Of a stretch of 8,082 nucleotides of DNA, positions 1 through 6,498 are shown one piece after another. The notes beneath the pieces are model-generated. The model saw only the letters and a list, made by a program, of their open reading frames with translations. It was not told the origin of the DNA and did no database searches. Origin of the DNA: SVTX01 sp045612105 (GTDB lineage: Bacteria > Bacillota > Clostridia > Oscillospirales > CAG-272); the NCBI GenBank assembly GCA_045612105.1, contig JAZKYL010000033.1, forward strand, positions 1-8,082, in the 5' to 3' direction. Numbering within the stretch: position 1 is the first letter of the stretch; every line of letters starts with the position of its first letter. A program made the translations under genes and the position numbers.

Positions 1-30
1 ACCTTTTACAAGTGCCATAACAGTGCCGAC

Positions 31-77
31 AAAAAGAGACCACCCTTGGTCGAGTTTGACCTCGAACAAGGGTGGTC
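31..77 (-). terminator. Rho-independent terminator of the cofE-like/guaA operon
   Basis: The arms at 38-48 and 67-77 pair perfectly over 11 bp (GACCACCCTTG). After one mismatch the stem continues with TCGAG/CTCGA (50-54 and 61-65) around a 6-nt loop. Read on the minus strand, the hairpin is followed by TCTTTTT, so it ends transcripts coming from the gene whose stop is at 146. The 68 bp between hairpin and stop hold only two weak inverted repeats (79-96 and around 113-131) and no gene. The first 30 bases of the window show nothing I can assign. Confidence 0.85.
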
Positions 78-145
78 GATATTCATTTGAGAATATTTAG
101 TTTTGTCTCAGACACACTGTTTGGGTGTGTTTGGGAACATATGGA

Positions 146-1144
146 TTATTCCCACTCGATTGTGCCCGTAGGCTTGGGAGTAATGTCGTAAAGCACGCGG
201 TTAATACCCTCAACTTCAGAGGTAATTCTTGCGCAGATCTTATGGAGAACTGCGTAGGGGATCTCTTCGATGGTAGCGGTCATAGCGTCCTTGGTGTTTA
301 CGGCGCGGATGATTGCGGGCCAGCCCTCGTAGCGGCTGTCGTCCTTAACGCCGACGCTCTTGATATCGGGGATAACTACGAAATACTGCCATACCTTTTC
401 TGCAAGACCGTTCTTGTCGAACTCATCACGAAGGATAGCGTCTGCCTCGCGGAGCGCGTGGAGACGGTCGCGGGTAATTGCGCCGAGACATCTTACGCCA
501 AGCCCGGGGCCGGGGAAGGGCTGACGGTAAACCATAGCGTGGGGAAGACCAAGCGCCTCACCAACTACTCTTACCTCGTCCTTGAAGAGGAGCTTGATGG
601 GCTCGCAGAGCTCGAACTTGAGGTCCTCGGGAAGTCCGCCAACGTTGTGGTGAGACTTAACCGCCTTCTTGCCCTCTGCCGCCTTAACGCTCTCGAGAAT
701 GTCGGGGTAGATAGTACCCTGAGCGAGGAACTCGATGCCCTCAAGCTTTCTTGCTTCCTCAGCGAAGATTTCAATAAATTCCTTACCGATGATCTTTCTC
801 TTGCTCTCGGGGTCGGAAACGCCTGCGAGAAGATCGAGATAGCGGTCGGTTGCGTCGATGTAAATAAGGTTAGCCTCAAGCGCGTTACCGAACATTTCGA
901 TAACAGCCTCGCTCTCGCCTTTTCTCATAAGACCGTGGTTAACGTGAACGCAAACAAGCTGCTTGCCGATAGCCTTGATAAGAAGCGCGGCTACGACGGA
1001 GGAGTCAACACCGCCGGAAAGAGCAAGAAGAACCTTCTTGTCGCCAACCTGCGCGCGGATCTCCTTGACCTGCTCGTCGATAAACGCGTTTGCAAGGTCA
1101 AAGTTCGTAATTCTTTCCATTGTTTCGGGACGAACGTTGCTCAT
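146..1144 (-). CDS. guaA: GMP synthase, ATP-pyrophosphatase subunit (stand-alone, no glutaminase domain)
   Basis: This enzyme activates XMP with ATP and aminates it to GMP, the last step of de novo guanine nucleotide synthesis in the cytoplasm. The PP-loop SGGVDSS is at residues 43-49, the family motif RQPFPGPGLGVRCLG at about 207-221, and the C-terminal dimerisation domain runs to the canonical ending TGTIEWE. At 332 residues it lacks the N-terminal class I glutamine amidotransferase domain of the usual GuaA of about 510 residues. It resembles the two-subunit arrangement (GuaAa plus GuaAb) of archaea and some Clostridia, so ammonia must come from a separate glutaminase subunit or be used free. 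The start is supported by GGAGG at 1154-1158, 9 nt upstream. It is second in an operon, 18 bp after the CofE-like gene. The family call is very secure; the subunit arrangement is inferred from length. Confidence 0.96.
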   Translation of the reverse strand: MSNVRPETMERITNFDLANAFIDEQVKEIRAQVGDKKVLLALSGGVDSSVVAALLIKAIGKQLVCVHVNHGLMRKGESEAVIEMFGNALEANLIYIDATDRYLDLLAGVSDPESKRKIIGKEFIEIFAEEARKLEGIEFLAQGTIYPDILESVKAAEGKKAVKSHHNVGGLPEDLKFELCEPIKLLFKDEVRVVGEALGLPHAMVYRQPFPGPGLGVRCLGAITRDRLHALREADAILRDEFDKNGLAEKVWQYFVVIPDIKSVGVKDDSRYEGWPAIIRAVNTKDAMTATIEEIPYAVLHKICARITSEVEGINRVLYDITPKPTGTIEWE

Positions 1145-1162
1145 ATATTTTTTCCTCCACTA

Positions 1163-2365
1163 TTAGTTAGTATAGTTGTCGAAATAACCCTGAACGAGAA
1201 CGACGGGGGTACCCTTATCACCCGAACCGCTTGTCAGGTCACAGAGAGAACCGATAAGGTCGGTGAGCTGACGGGGGGTAGTACCCTGGGCCGCCATGTT
1301 ACCAACCAGACTGGAGCCGTCCTTTGCCTTGATGGATGCCGAGATAGCCGCTTTAAGCTCCTCTCCGGAGAGGTCGGCGAAATCGTTGTCGGCAAGATAC
1401 TTGAGCTTAAGCTCGTTGGGAGTACCGATAAGTCCGTCGGGATAAGCGGGGGAAACAACGGGGTCTGCAAGCTCCCAGATCTTACCCTGAGGATCCTTGA
1501 ACGCGCCGTCGCCGTATACCATGACTTCTACTTTCTTGCCGGTCTTAGCAAGAACTCTCGCCTGAATGTCGAGAACGAGATCGCGGCAGTCACGGGGGAA
1601 GAGCTTGACGCTGTCCTCGGTGGACTTGTTGGAGCCGAGAAGACCGTATTTTTCATTGTATCCGCTGCCATTTATAGGAGCGGTCATAATATCGTCGAGG
1701 GAACAAACTACCTTTGCGCCGTTCTCAAGGAGAATTCTCTTGGTGCGCGCGCGGGTGTGGATATCGCAGTTGATGATGTGGTCGGCATAGCCTAAAATTG
1801 CCTTTGCCTGGTTGGCGAAGATTATCTCGACCTCGGCACCGCACTCCTTAACGAGATTTCCGTAATATTCGACGTAGTCAACGCCGGTAAACTCGTGCTT
1901 TTCATATCCGAAAAGTTCGCGGTACTTTTCAAGGGAAAGAACGTCGCTGTAGGGGTTAACGCCCGACGCGTCGATAGCATCCATAGAAACGAGATGGTTT
2001 CCAACCTCGTCGGAGGGATAGCTGAGCATCAGCACTACCTTTTTGCATCCCTTAGCGATACCGCGCAGGCAGATTGCGAAGCGGTTTCTGGAGAGGATGG
2101 GGAAGATAACGCCGACGGTGCCGCCGCCAAGCTTGTTCTTTACGTCCTCGGCGATAGCGTCGACGGGAACGTAGTTACCCTGAACGCGGGCTACTACCGA
2201 TTCGGTGATCGAGATAACGTCCTTGTCGCGAAGTTCAAATCCCTCGCACTCAGCCGCCTCGATGACGGTATCGGTTACGATTGCCGCAAGGTCATCACCC
2301 TCGCGGAAGATGGGGCAACGAATACCGCGGGATACCGTACCAACTTTTCTTGTGTTCTGTTCCAT
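1163..2365 (-). CDS. CofE-like protein (coenzyme F420-0:L-glutamate ligase family)
   Basis: The 400-residue protein matches, from memory, the CofE-like proteins found widely in Clostridia and annotated as coenzyme F420-0:L-glutamate ligase. True CofE adds gamma-linked glutamates to F420-0 using GTP. Conserved-looking blocks include ITESVVARVQGNY (53-65), GGGTVGVIFPILSRNRF (80-96), LMLSYPSDEVGNHL (112-125), CDIHTRARTKRIL (200-212), NGSGYNEKYGLLGSNKSTED (232-251), VYGDGAFKDP (283-292) and TDLIGSLCDLTSGSGDKGTP (368-387). It is longer than archaeal CofE (about 250 residues). No other F420 gene is in the window, and most Clostridia are not known to make F420, so the real substrate may be another gamma-glutamyl acceptor. 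AGGAGA at 2375-2380, 9 nt upstream, fixes the start. The gene leads the operon with guaA and has two strong promoters upstream. Family secure, function uncertain. Confidence 0.85.
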   Translation of the reverse strand: MEQNTRKVGTVSRGIRCPIFREGDDLAAIVTDTVIEAAECEGFELRDKDVISITESVVARVQGNYVPVDAIAEDVKNKLGGGTVGVIFPILSRNRFAICLRGIAKGCKKVVLMLSYPSDEVGNHLVSMDAIDASGVNPYSDVLSLEKYRELFGYEKHEFTGVDYVEYYGNLVKECGAEVEIIFANQAKAILGYADHIINCDIHTRARTKRILLENGAKVVCSLDDIMTAPINGSGYNEKYGLLGSNKSTEDSVKLFPRDCRDLVLDIQARVLAKTGKKVEVMVYGDGAFKDPQGKIWELADPVVSPAYPDGLIGTPNELKLKYLADNDFADLSGEELKAAISASIKAKDGSSLVGNMAAQGTTPRQLTDLIGSLCDLTSGSGDKGTPVVLVQGYFDNYTN

Positions 2366-2451
2366 AAATTTTTATCTCCTAAATATTAAGAATCAAAGGA
2401 TAAACGTGTAAATTCACTCGTCTTGAGGAACAAAAAATAAATTTACATTAT

Positions 2452-2480
2452 ATTATATCAAAATTTCGGGCGAAATTCAA
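2452..2480 (-). promoter_or_regulatory. Sigma-A promoter P2 of the cofE-like/guaA operon
   Basis: The minus strand carries TTGAAT (2475-2480), a 17-bp spacer and TATAAT (2452-2457). Transcription would start near 2445, leaving a leader of about 80 nt before the start codon at 2365. The -35 half overlaps the inverted repeat at 2462-2477. Confidence 0.75.
2462..2477. promoter_or_regulatory. Inverted repeat overlapping promoter P2, candidate operator
   Basis: AATTTCG-GG-CGAAATT is a perfect 7-bp inverted repeat with a 2-bp centre. It covers part of the -35 box and most of the spacer of P2, a position where a bound protein would block RNA polymerase at P2. P1 initiates about 95 bp further upstream, so a protein bound here could only affect it as a roadblock. 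AT-rich intergenic DNA throws up such repeats by chance, so this is tentative. Confidence 0.35.
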
Positions 2481-2547
2481 TGTATATTTTTTGAACAAGT
2501 GAAATTTTTTTCGAAAAATTGCGATATTTCTGTTTTTTACATTGTGA

Positions 2548-2576
2548 ATTATAGCACTACGTATATTATTTGTCAA
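2548..2576 (-). promoter_or_regulatory. Sigma-A promoter P1 of the cofE-like/guaA operon
   Basis: The minus strand has a perfect consensus: TTGACA (2571-2576), 17-bp spacer, TATAAT (2548-2553). A start near 2541 gives a leader of about 175 nt that passes through P2. I see no purine riboswitch or other recognisable leader RNA in it. The promoter begins only 64 bp after the fliB stop, which separates the two transcription units. No clear hairpin terminator for fliB is visible in this gap. Confidence 0.85.
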
Positions 2577-2640
2577 TATTTTGAAAAAAATTGACCCTTC
2601 CGAAATTATTTATCCCGAAAATATATTTTTTTGTTTATTT

Positions 2641-3546
2641 TCACAAAAACAAGAATTCGGTTTTGACATTTTCGGTGTTTTCCTCGGAGTATTCAAGTTC
2701 CTCGGAGACCGTTCGGGCAAGATCCCAAAAATCACGGTCGGCGTGTGCCTTTGCAAGAGAGCAGAGAAGCCTTTCGGAGAAAAGGCAGAAGCCGAGAGCG
2801 GCACGAAGCTCACTTTCATCATAGGTTGCCGCCAGGTGGCGGTATATGAAGTAGGCAAGAGCTCTCTCAAGGGGCTTTTCAAGCTTTTGGGGTGTGGATA
2901 GGTCGGACGAATAGCAGGAAAACAGCTTTTTGTTATCTTCGTTAAGGTATTCGAGAGAGGACAAAATTTTTCTCCAATCTTCGTCGGGGAGAGATGAGGG
3001 GGAGACCTCGTATTTCTTTGAAATTAAAGATAATCTTTCTATGTAAGGCGGATTTTCGTCGGAAAGTATCGAAAAGAGCTTATTGCGGTGGGGGTGGACG
3101 TCGAAGTCTATTTCGTCGGGAATCTCGTCTATTTCTCCGACCTCGACTATTTCACGGTACCCATCGGATGAGAGAATTATTCTGCAGGCCTCTTCGCAGG
3201 ACATACCAAGGCCTACCTCTTTGCCGAGGGCTGTATAGTTGTAAAATCTCGGATGCTCGCGGCAGATGTGACAGAGGTAGTCTTCGCCGAGATTTAAGAT
3301 TATGTTGCAAAGCCCTTTTTCGTTAAGATGGGGGCATCTTTCGCCCTGTAAAAGGTGAAAATGGGGACAGTCGCCCGAATGATCGATGCTTTTTCTTATT
3401 GTTTCTCCGTAGGGAGCATTGATGCTTTCATATTTTTCGAGAGCGGCTTCGTCCACGTCGATCTCCCAGCCGATACAGCAGCTGTGGTTGCATTTATCGG
3501 CTATGCAGACGAAATCCTTGTAGTATTTGGGGGCGTATAGCTTCAT
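2641..3546 (-). CDS. fliB: FliB-family protein (flagellin lysine-N-methylase like)
   Basis: The N-terminus (MKLYAPKYYKDFVCIADKC, then HSCCIGWEIDVDE) is the signature of the FliB family, whose characterised enterobacterial member methylates surface lysines of flagellin. Cysteines at 14, 19, 23, 24, 60, 71, 80, 92, 95, 117 and 121 fill the N-terminal 120 residues, including CHICREHPRFYNY (92-104), which fits a metal or iron-sulfur binding module. Residues 130-301 are helical and less conserved. At 301 residues it is somewhat shorter than I expect for the family. The start is supported by AAAGGAA at 3556-3562, inside the end of the upstream gene, whose stop is 2 bp away, so the two are probably co-translated. 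No flagellin or other motility gene is in the window. Many family members occur in non-motile Clostridia, so the true target may not be flagellin. Confidence 0.85.
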   Translation of the reverse strand: MKLYAPKYYKDFVCIADKCNHSCCIGWEIDVDEAALEKYESINAPYGETIRKSIDHSGDCPHFHLLQGERCPHLNEKGLCNIILNLGEDYLCHICREHPRFYNYTALGKEVGLGMSCEEACRIILSSDGYREIVEVGEIDEIPDEIDFDVHPHRNKLFSILSDENPPYIERLSLISKKYEVSPSSLPDEDWRKILSSLEYLNEDNKKLFSCYSSDLSTPQKLEKPLERALAYFIYRHLAATYDESELRAALGFCLFSERLLCSLAKAHADRDFWDLARTVSEELEYSEENTENVKTEFLFL

Positions 3547-3548
3547 AA

Positions 3549-4970
3549 TTATTTATTCCTTTCGGAGTCGTCGATAAATACTCCTTTTTCCTTTAAATGC
3601 GGGATCAGCTTATCCTCGTAATACTCGATCTCGTCAAGCTCATAAAGGTCGATCTCGTTGCCGTCTTTTAGCTTGATTACCCAAGAGGGATATTCTATGG
3701 TCTCGCCTAAGCCGTTGACTCTGTTTGGCAGATAATACACCTTTTCTATCTCACTGTACGAGTATGTTTCGCCTTTAACAGACAGGAATTTTGAGTTGTC
3801 AATAAAGCCGTTTTCTTTGAAATTCAAATTCCATTTTGCCAGAAGCACGCTTCCGATTATTGCTATAATTACTATTATTATGAGCAGACCCTTGATCAAT
3901 TTGTCGTCGCTTTTGCCGTTTTGTATCTGGTCGGTCTCGCGGTAGGTATCGTATTGCTTTGGGAACAAGAGCTTATAAAAGAAGAATCTAAGATAATAGC
4001 TCGTGGCGATGGCGGAGAGAAATGCGAAAAGTATGCAATATGGGATATTGGATAGGGAGCCGAGAACAAGAATTGAATTTTGACTTTCCAGTGTTACAAG
4101 AAGCATATAAAAGCCAACGTAGACTGCCGAATAGGGGATGGTCAGAACTATCCAGGACAAAAAGAACGCGAAAAATTCTCTTGCCGATTGGTTAGGGACA
4201 CCGCTTTTGTTGAGGGCTTTAGCATATTTTTGCACGTGATTCAGCTCTTTTACGGAAATTTGATCGCTTTCCCAAAGGCGCAACATTCTATCCTCGTATC
4301 CCATACGCTTTTTTTGCTTTTTTAACTGCTTTGCCGCCGTAGTAAGATCTCCCTTGATAGCGTTGATAAAGGGTGCGGCGCAAAATCTCAGGGTGATAAA
4401 AGAGTAGAGATAGTCGTTGTCAAGTATATATGGCAAAGCGCGGTTTTCACCGTCGCAGATTATGGGCGAGGGCAGCTTCATATCCAGAATTATATTTACC
4501 TCCTCGCAAAAGGCTTGTATCACGTTATATTTACGATCTTCGTCGTTACATATTGCATCAAGTGTCGAAAGAAGGTCAAGGAGGGTATCGCCGATATGGT
4601 CGAATGCCTGGCGCATTCCGTCAGTAGATGCTATCATAGGAATACACAGTGGGGTGGGCTCGTCAACGTTGCAATAGTCGAGAAGAAGGGGCAGAGGAAT
4701 TGCTATGGCATATTCGTCTTTTTCGAGATAAACGTAACATTCAAGAATGCTTTGCGCAACGTTCAAAAAGCTTTTCGCGGTGTATTTGAATTCAATGATG
4801 AAGGAATTGTAGGATATGCGGGAGGATAAGGTTTTAAGGTTTTCTGCGGTCTCGTCGCCTTTGTATTCGGGCAGAATTTCAACAAATAAGCCTCCGCTTT
4901 TGTTGCAAAAGGCATTGGCGCAGGAGATGAAGGTGTCGTGCAGCTGTTTTAGCTTTTGTTCTCTGGTCAT
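3549..4970 (-). CDS. Membrane protein of unknown function with C-terminal beta-rich domain
   Basis: I do not recognise this family. Residues 1-260 are soluble and mostly helical, with no signal peptide and a basic stretch KQLKKQKKRMGYEDR at 214-228. Hydrophobic segments follow at about 266-292, 298-325 and 359-379; the last is an almost pure Ile/Leu/Val run. The C-terminal 75 residues (about 398-473) alternate hydrophobic and charged residues (YSYSEIEKVYYLP, then WVIKLKDGNEIDLYEL) in the style of small bacterial PH-like domains attached to the membrane; this is a guess from pattern only. The start ATG at 4970 has AAAGGAT at 4984-4989, a long 13-nt spacing, so expression may be low. It ends 2 bp before fliB and probably shares its transcript. 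No strong promoter is visible upstream; one poor match (TTGTAG, 17 bp, TAACAC) lies near 4995-5025. Confidence 0.7.
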   Translation of the reverse strand: MTREQKLKQLHDTFISCANAFCNKSGGLFVEILPEYKGDETAENLKTLSSRISYNSFIIEFKYTAKSFLNVAQSILECYVYLEKDEYAIAIPLPLLLDYCNVDEPTPLCIPMIASTDGMRQAFDHIGDTLLDLLSTLDAICNDEDRKYNVIQAFCEEVNIILDMKLPSPIICDGENRALPYILDNDYLYSFITLRFCAAPFINAIKGDLTTAAKQLKKQKKRMGYEDRMLRLWESDQISVKELNHVQKYAKALNKSGVPNQSAREFFAFFLSWIVLTIPYSAVYVGFYMLLVTLESQNSILVLGSLSNIPYCILFAFLSAIATSYYLRFFFYKLLFPKQYDTYRETDQIQNGKSDDKLIKGLLIIIVIIAIIGSVLLAKWNLNFKENGFIDNSKFLSVKGETYSYSEIEKVYYLPNRVNGLGETIEYPSWVIKLKDGNEIDLYELDEIEYYEDKLIPHLKEKGVFIDDSERNK

Positions 4971-4980
4971 TTTTAGAAAA

Positions 4981-5115
4981 TTATCCTTTCGCGGGTGTTA
5001 TTTGTCTATGATTTTGGCTACAAGGGTAGACTATCTCCCTGGTGATGATGGGAGTTGTCCCCCCTACGCTATTTTCCAGTGCTACTCCATGCTTGCAAAC
5101 GAATCGATGTAATAA
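4981..5115 (-). other. Intergenic stretch with 44-codon in-frame extension, possible gene remnant or dispersed repeat
   Basis: Directly after the TAA of the 115-residue gene, the same frame stays open for 44 codons to a TAA at 4981-4983. It contains the peptide GGTTPIITREIVYPCSQ but no ATG. The DNA is richer in G runs (a run of six G/C near 5058-5063) than the AT-rich gene upstream, and it holds a small hairpin CTCCC/GGGAG (about 5034-5054). The last codons of the frame double as the AAAGGA ribosome binding site of the next gene. It could be a tail lost by a premature stop, a dispersed repeat, or chance. Confidence 0.3.
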
Positions 5116-5463
5116 TTATTTACACAAATCTTCAAGCTCGCTTTTGGTGAATTTTTTATATCTGTTGCTTGTATACATGGATGTTGTTGTGTCAGGTATT
5201 TTATTTATTAACTTTTCAATATCAATGTTTTTGGGTAGTTCTAATAATTCACCATTTTCGTTTTCGGTTTTATATGCGCAGATGATGAATTGACGGTTTT
5301 CCCAATCCATATAAAAATGATCTGTAACCGATACGGGATCAACGTCTAAATAGGTGTCTTGTTCATCGATAAATTTTTCATATATGAACTCATACAAAGC
5401 TTCTTCGCTGATTTTGATAACGCGGACTTCATCATTTGTTAGTGGAGCATATTTCTTTTTCAT
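5116..5463 (-). CDS. Hypothetical 115-residue protein coupled to the four-helix bundle gene
   Basis: I do not recognise this acidic, soluble protein. There is no signal peptide or membrane segment. It reads as a mixed alpha/beta fold: a helix at about 18-33 (KISEEALYEFIYEKFID), strands around 38-63 with aromatic residues (DHFYMDWENRQFIICAY), then a helix at 80-88 and a C-terminal helix from 105. The start at 5463 is preferred over an ATG 20 codons earlier because GGAG lies at 5472-5475 with 8-nt spacing and because its ATGA overlaps the stop of the four-helix bundle gene (5460-5462), a classic sign of translational coupling. The reading frame is visibly more AT-rich than the guaA operon, which hints at acquired DNA. 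The overlap suggests it acts with its partner, but no function can be assigned. Confidence 0.75.
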   Translation of the reverse strand: MKKKYAPLTNDEVRVIKISEEALYEFIYEKFIDEQDTYLDVDPVSVTDHFYMDWENRQFIICAYKTENENGELLELPKNIDIEKLINKIPDTTTSMYTSNRYKKFTKSELEDLCK

Positions 5464-5807
5464 TTTGCGTTCTCCTTCGTCGTATTGATAGAGGCGATTA
5501 ACAGTCTGCGGATTGTTCCACATTGATTATATAAATCTTTTGCAATCTCACGATCGAGCAATTCAGATTTTACAAACAGTTCAAGCCAATATTCCGTTTC
5601 GTAGCACTCCTTCAGCGCAATTTGAAACTTGGCAACAAAGTCGGCTTTGCTATGGGCATAATTCGCCTCGTGAATATTTGCACCGATAGAGGTGGAGGAA
5701 CGCTCCAACTGATTGACGAGAGAATAATGCCCTTTTATACCATCACACATTTTGATGACCTTAACTGCAAAATCTGTAGATAAATCACGCAGCTTTGAAT
5801 CTGCCAT
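5460..5807 (-). CDS. Four-helix bundle protein (TIGR02436, S23/Avd-like)
   Basis: This 115-residue all-helical protein has the family marks: FAVKVIKMCDGIKG (13-26), QLERSSTSIGANIHEA (33-48) and KFQIALKECYETEYWLELF (60-78), with a second half of amphipathic helices. The family was first seen in intervening sequences of 23S rRNA genes and includes relatives of Avd, the accessory protein of diversity-generating retroelements. No rRNA, reverse transcriptase or template/variable repeat is in this window. Members are small basket-shaped oligomers thought to bind nucleic acid; the role of solitary copies is unknown. AAAGGCGG at 5815-5822 sits 7 nt before the ATG, behind a consensus promoter. The stop overlaps the next gene's start (ATGA). 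The first 55 codons recur at 7816-7982. The family call is firm. Confidence 0.9.
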   Translation of the reverse strand: MADSKLRDLSTDFAVKVIKMCDGIKGHYSLVNQLERSSTSIGANIHEANYAHSKADFVAKFQIALKECYETEYWLELFVKSELLDREIAKDLYNQCGTIRRLLIASINTTKENAK

Positions 5808-5898
5808 AACAACACCGCCTTTCTACTGTTATTATATCATAAACTCGTTTGTTTTTCAAGTGAAATATTCGGCGATGCCGAATGTGAAATATTTCACT
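5641..5898. repeat. Repeat copy A: four-helix bundle gene 5' half, promoter and first hairpins
   Basis: This 258-bp stretch matches 7816-8073 in the same orientation with a constant offset of 2175 and no gaps. By eye there are six differences (5718, 5721, 5730, 5850, 5874, 5892), about 98% identity. It covers the first 55 codons, ribosome binding site, promoter and first part of the hairpin array. In this copy the gene is intact. Confidence 0.95.
5831..5859 (-). promoter_or_regulatory. Sigma-A promoter of the four-helix bundle gene
   Basis: The minus strand has TTGAAA (5854-5859), a 17-bp spacer and TATAAT (5831-5836), giving a start near 5824 and a very short leader. An ATTTCAC unit of the hairpin array (5860-5866 on the plus strand as GTGAAAT) touches the -35 box directly. 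The same promoter occurs in copy B. Confidence 0.85.
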
Positions 5899-5917
5899 CG
5901 CCGAAGGCGAATTTCAC
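5860..5917. repeat. Mirror-symmetric hairpin array with GTGAAAT separators
   Basis: On the plus strand the order is GTGAAAT (5860-5866), hairpin ATTCGGC-GAT-GCCGAAT (5867-5883), GTGAAAT (5884-5890), ATTTCAC (5891-5897), hairpin TCGCC-GAA-GGCGA (5898-5910), ATTTCAC (5911-5917). Two 7-bp units in one direction flank the first hairpin and two in the other direction flank the second, with the mirror point at 5890/5891. This resembles REP-type palindromic elements in form, but I do not recognise it as a named family. Position just upstream of a promoter may mean regulation or a target for mobilisation. Confidence 0.8.
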
Positions 5918-5919
5918 TG

Positions 5920-5954
5920 AAAAAAGCCAGGTCGAATTTCGACTTGGCTTTTTT
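5920..5954. terminator. Bidirectional rho-independent terminator
   Basis: AAAAAAGCCAGGTCGA (5920-5935) pairs with TCGACTTGGCTTTTTT (5939-5954) over 16 bp with a single G-T pair and a 3-nt loop. The flanking A and T runs make it work either way. For the minus strand it ends the TPR/YidD-like operon, 43 bp after its stop at 5998, and insulates the four-helix bundle promoter. Confidence 0.88.
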
Positions 5955-5997
5955 GGCTGTAAGTAGATATCTTTCGCAGAATACAGTTAAGCAATAT

Positions 5998-6498
5998 TCA
6001 ACTAAGATATTTTTTTTCGAACTTGGTATTCATTTTTTTAAATGGAAAATCAAGCTTGTAATCTTCTCCCTTGCACGTCTTATATAATCTTATTCGTATT
6101 TTTATCAAGGCAACTGCCAAGGGAAAAATTCTTTCAAGGCAAAGTATTGCATATTCACTGCAAGACGGAACACACATACATCTTCGCCGAGTTTCCTCTT
6201 TTGCGTAATGTTGGTAGCATTTTACTGTTTGAACCAAACAAAATCTTACGTATAATTCGGATATGAAAAGAAGCAAAATGAGAAACACGAGTATTCTGTA
6301 CACTGTAAAAGTCTGCCAAGCGAATGAGAAAAGAACCGCACAAAGTAAAAGTAACGGTATGGCAGAAAACAATAAGATCACGTGCCATTTTTTTGTGTTT
6401 GGTCTTTTAAGCTGCCTTTGGCAGACGAATTGCTCAAGCTTTCTCTGTTTTTCATATTCCTTTCGGCAAAGATCAACGTCCGCTTGAATAGATGGCAT
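5998..6498 (-). CDS. YidD-like membrane protein with two N-terminal membrane helices
   Basis: Residues about 92-152 resemble YidD, the small membrane protein insertion efficiency factor that assists YidC. The key block is CMCVPSCSEYAILCLE (107-122), equivalent to CRFxPTCSxYAxxAxE. It is followed by a basic helix with IKIRIRLYKTCKG (132-144) and a degenerate ending DYKLDFPF, where YidD has GGxDPVP. Usual YidD is 70-90 residues without transmembrane helices; this one is 166 residues with two hydrophobic segments at about 39-60 and 66-83 and a basic N-terminus. It is also away from rpmH-rnpA-yidC, where yidD normally sits. Its ATG shares one base with the TAA of the TPR gene (TAATG, 6496-6500) and has only a weak AGG upstream, so translation probably depends on its partner. 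Homology is moderate; the insertase role is inference. Confidence 0.65.
   Translation of the reverse strand: MPSIQADVDLCRKEYEKQRKLEQFVCQRQLKRPNTKKWHVILLFSAIPLLLLCAVLFSFAWQTFTVYRILVFLILLLFISELYVRFCLVQTVKCYQHYAKEETRRRCMCVPSCSEYAILCLERIFPLAVALIKIRIRLYKTCKGEDYKLDFPFKKMNTKFEKKYLS

Noticed and set aside
125..1795. Long plus-strand open frame of 556 codons
   Set aside because: It lies antisense to guaA and the CofE-like gene, both with clear family motifs. The open frame is a side effect of their codon bias, and it has no ribosome site or recognisable protein.
2497..2506. CAAGTGAAAT shared by the guaA leader and the GTGAAAT arrays
   Set aside because: A 10-bp AT-rich match without any adjoining hairpin or second separator is likely chance.
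2366..2547. Purine riboswitch or other leader RNA before the guaA operon
   Set aside because: The leader is very AT-rich and I could not find the conserved core or a terminator/antiterminator pair.
5464..5523. Twenty-codon N-terminal extension of the 115-residue protein
   Set aside because: It overlaps the end of the four-helix bundle gene, whereas GGAG at 5472-5475 and the ATGA overlap point to 5463.
5460..5807. Diversity-generating retroelement or 23S rRNA intervening sequence
   Set aside because: The Avd/S23-type family raises both ideas, but no reverse transcriptase, template/variable repeat pair or rRNA is in the window.
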